Assembly (NCBI GenBank): GCA_945867725.1
Contig: CAMBJI010000106.1
Span: 1-6,972, forward strand
DNA: 6,972 bases
DNA from: Bordetella parapertussis
GTDB taxonomy: Bacteria; Pseudomonadota; Gammaproteobacteria; Burkholderiales; Burkholderiaceae_D
Reading direction: 5' to 3'
A program made the position numbers and the translations under genes. How positions within the stretch are numbered: the first letter of the stretch is position 1; every line of letters begins with the position of its first letter. The notes under the pieces are model-generated. The model saw nothing but the letters and a program-made list of their open reading frames with translations. It did no database searches and was not told the origin of the DNA. Below, one piece after another: positions 5,318 to 6,972 of this stretch.

Positions 5318-6223
5318 GTGGTCAACAAACGAGTCGCTGCTGCACTTGACGACCTGACGCAGACGCAAAGAGAGCGACTTTTCTACATTGAAGTCAAAGC
5401 CTTCTTCTGCGGCGATCTGACTCGCGCGGACATTGAGCGACGATTTGGGGTCAAGCCTGCCGCCTCGGCACGCGACCTGAGCACGTACCGCCGTCTGGCT
5501 CCACTGAACCTCTTCTATGATGCAGGTCAGCGAAAATACGCAACGACCGACCGCTTTACCCCGCTGTTTGAGCACTCAGCCGAGCGTGTGCTCAGCTGGT
5601 TCCGCGCAGGCTTTGGCGACAACATCGACCAAAAGCTCAAGCGCACCGTACCCTGTGAAAGCGCCAGCGACCTTGTCAAGCCCGACATTGAAACGCTGGC
5701 AACACTTACCCGCGCCATCGCTGGCAGACGCCAAGTCAAGGTCAATTACCTGTCATTAAGCTCAGGAGCGTCAACAAAGACGCTGTGCCCTCTAGCCTTG
5801 GCAGACACTGGCCTACGTTGGCATTTGCGCGCATATGACCGTGAGCGAGGCCGCTTTGCTGACTTTGCATTGACACGAATCGTCAAAGCCAAGGCCATTG
5901 AGCAGCCCATCCCAGTCGAAGAACAAATAGAGTCAGATGTGCAGTGGGCACGACTGGTCCATATCGAGCTGGTGCCCCACCCAGGCATTGCCCACCCCAA
6001 GGCGATCGAGGCCGACTTCATGATTCACAACGGCATGCTGGCGCTTGACATGCGAGCTCCACTCGTCGGTTATGCCTTGAGACGCTGGTCAGTTGATTGC
6101 TCTACCAAGCAGACCTTGGACCCCAAAGAGCACCATCTTTGGCTGAAGAATTCACAAACACTTTACGGCGTTGAAAGCGCTGCTTTGGCTCCCGGATACG
6201 CAAGCTTAGAGGCAAGCCAATGA
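5318..6223 (+). CDS. brxR: BrxR/CapW-like WYL transcriptional regulator of the BREX operon
   Basis: This 301-residue protein has a winged helix-turn-helix at about 15-95 (GDLTRADIERRFGV at 32-45, then SARDLSTYRRL as likely recognition helix). A WYL-like domain follows at about 138-195 (VKVNYLSLSSG, CPLAL, LRWHLRAYDRERGRF, DFALTRI), and a C-terminal WCX-type domain at about 205-290. In place of the W-Y-L triad this protein has W168-H169-L170, a variant I believe is usual for BrxR/CapW proteins. The known family represses or modulates its own defence operon and is thought to sense a nucleic-acid or nucleotide ligand through the WYL domain. Start is GTG 5318 with GGAG 8 bases upstream. Its stop overlaps the brxF start (ATGA at 6220-6223), so regulator and BREX genes are translationally coupled and probably share the promoter just upstream. 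Confidence 0.85.
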   Translation: MVNKRVAAALDDLTQTQRERLFYIEVKAFFCGDLTRADIERRFGVKPAASARDLSTYRRLAPLNLFYDAGQRKYATTDRFTPLFEHSAERVLSWFRAGFGDNIDQKLKRTVPCESASDLVKPDIETLATLTRAIAGRRQVKVNYLSLSSGASTKTLCPLALADTGLRWHLRAYDRERGRFADFALTRIVKAKAIEQPIPVEEQIESDVQWARLVHIELVPHPGIAHPKAIEADFMIHNGMLALDMRAPLVGYALRRWSVDCSTKQTLDPKEHHLWLKNSQTLYGVESAALAPGYASLEASQ

Positions 6224-6705
6224 CAACGCTCGACATTTCCTTGCAGCTACTGCGCCTAGTCGATGAAATCGGCGCACTCCAGAGCAAACTCGTCCTGCTA
6301 ATTGGTGCACCAAGCTCAGGCAAGACGGCATTACTGCGATCCCTCGCAAAGAACAAGGGTGTCAAGCCGCTCAATACTGGGGCTCTATTGGGCGCTCGTC
6401 TCGCGGGCATACCGCAGAGACAACGCCATTTGCAGACAGCCTCGATACTGCGGGAACTGGCCGATCAGCATGCCACTGGCGATATTTTGCTGATGGACAA
6501 CATTGAAATCTTGTTCGACAGATCACTTCAGCTAGACCCGCTAGAACTACTCAAGCGCCACGCCCATTCGAGACGCGTCGTTGCAGTTTGGCCGGGCCAG
6601 TTGCAAGGGGATGCAAAAACAGGCCGCCTGACCTATGCCGACATGGGGCATCCAGAACACCAGGACTACAGCCTTGCTGGCTTGGTCCCCTTTCATATTC
6701 AGTAA
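6220..6705 (+). CDS. brxF: BrxF, small P-loop ATPase of type 3 BREX
   Basis: This 161-residue protein has Walker A GAPSSGKT at 29-36 after the strand KLVLLI, and Walker B DILLMDNIEILFD at 88-100 with D93 and E96. A further strand VVAVWPG (120-126) lies where a sensor strand would be expected. Length and motif order match BrxF, the small P-loop protein that marks type 3 BREX loci. In that system BrxF stands with brxC, the methyltransferase pglXI, the helicase brxHII, pglZ and brxA, and together they methylate host DNA and block phage replication. The exact role of BrxF is not established. It overlaps brxR by 4 bases and is followed 18 bases later by brxC with a GAGAGA purine-rich ribosome site, so the three genes form one operon. 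Confidence 0.88.
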   Translation: MTTLDISLQLLRLVDEIGALQSKLVLLIGAPSSGKTALLRSLAKNKGVKPLNTGALLGARLAGIPQRQRHLQTASILRELADQHATGDILLMDNIEILFDRSLQLDPLELLKRHAHSRRVVAVWPGQLQGDAKTGRLTYADMGHPEHQDYSLAGLVPFHIQ

Positions 6706-6723
6706 AAGAAAAGAGAGAACAAC

Positions 6724-6972
6724 ATGCGCTATGGCGATCTCATTCAATTCGAACCAATCGAATCGGTAATCCAACTTCTCGACGCCAATCGACCAGATGA
6801 GGCTAAGAAGCTCGTAGCGACCTACGTTATGTCGGACGACATGGCGGAGCGGATATCCAAACAAATGATTCCACAGATCTCCTTTGACGAGTCTGTCGAT
6901 CACCTGGGTGTGCTGGTGGTCGGCAACTACGGCACTGGTAAGTCTCACCTGATGTCTGTTCTTTCCTTAGTA
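6724..6972 (+). CDS. brxC: BrxC (DUF6079 ATPase) of type 3 BREX, N-terminal part
   Basis: The frame is open to the window edge, giving the first 83 residues of what should be a protein of more than 1,000 residues. It begins [17 protein letters not shown] and includes [13 protein letters not shown]. It then reaches a strand and Walker [16 protein letters not shown], with GNYGTGKS at about residues 69-76. The early YV.S..M..RI segment followed by [13 protein letters not shown] is characteristic of DUF6079/BrxC. BrxC is the large AAA-like ATPase of BREX, and its nucleotide-driven role in assembly or DNA sensing is only partly known. ATG 6724 is preceded by the purine-rich AAGAGAGAAC. It is truncated only by the window, not by a mutation. 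Confidence 0.87.
   Translation, partial: MRYGDLIQFEPIESVIQLLDANRPDEAKKLVATYVMSDDMAERISKQMIPQISFDESVDHLGVLVVGNYGTGKSHLMSVLSLV

Noticed and set aside
6547..6948. Minus-strand 133-codon frame opposite brxF and brxC.
   Set aside because: The + strand frames carry Walker A motifs and a continuous BREX operon; the antisense product shows no recognisable motif.
1..6972. CRISPR array, tRNA, rRNA, insertion sequence or transposase.
   Set aside because: No regularly spaced repeats, cloverleaf-like segments, transposase motifs or terminal inverted repeats were recognised on either strand.

Overview
The window looks like part of a defence island in a proteobacterial chromosome or large accessory element. 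The moderately high GC, the codon use and the close-packed genes suggest a betaproteobacterium, perhaps Burkholderiales/Comamonadaceae. That placement is an impression from composition and protein style; no housekeeping marker is present to confirm it.

Left end (1-522, + strand): the C-terminal tail of a probable alpha/beta hydrolase, then a 46-codon ORF that begins at the base after the hydrolase stop and follows a very strong Shine-Dalgarno, then a DUF6794-type protein whose start overlaps the small ORF. Its stop codon shares the tetramer TTAA with the stop of the first leftward gene.

Middle (519-3680): two divergent units separated by 72 bp. Leftward, a class I SAM-dependent methyltransferase fused to a C-terminal HNH nuclease is followed after 27 bp by a small KTSC-domain protein. 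Rightward, a protein with an N-terminal EVE/PUA-like domain and a C-terminal HNH_2 nuclease has the architecture of modification-dependent (type IV) restriction enzymes. This block is the best candidate for a poorly described system: two unrelated HNH nucleases facing away from a shared intergenic region, one carrying a methyltransferase and co-transcribed with a KTSC protein.

After it (3716-5166, + strand) come a GNAT acetyltransferase of the COG3818 type, a short hairpin, and a 273-residue protein with PIN-like nuclease features.

Right end (5167-6972): a 151-bp AT-rich intergenic region with a plausible extended -10 promoter, then the start of a type 3 BREX operon: a BrxR/CapW-like regulator (winged HTH, WYL-like, WCX), BrxF (small P-loop ATPase, overlapping brxR by ATGA) and the first 83 codons of BrxC (DUF6079 ATPase, Walker A visible). 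The rest of the BREX genes should lie to the right, outside the window.

Inferred joint role: BREX would act on unmodified phage DNA, the EVE-HNH enzyme could act on phages with modified bases, and the methyltransferase-HNH/KTSC unit and the PIN-like protein may add further nuclease-based layers. No mobile element, tRNA, rRNA or CRISPR array was seen, and no gap longer than 300 bp is without a gene.
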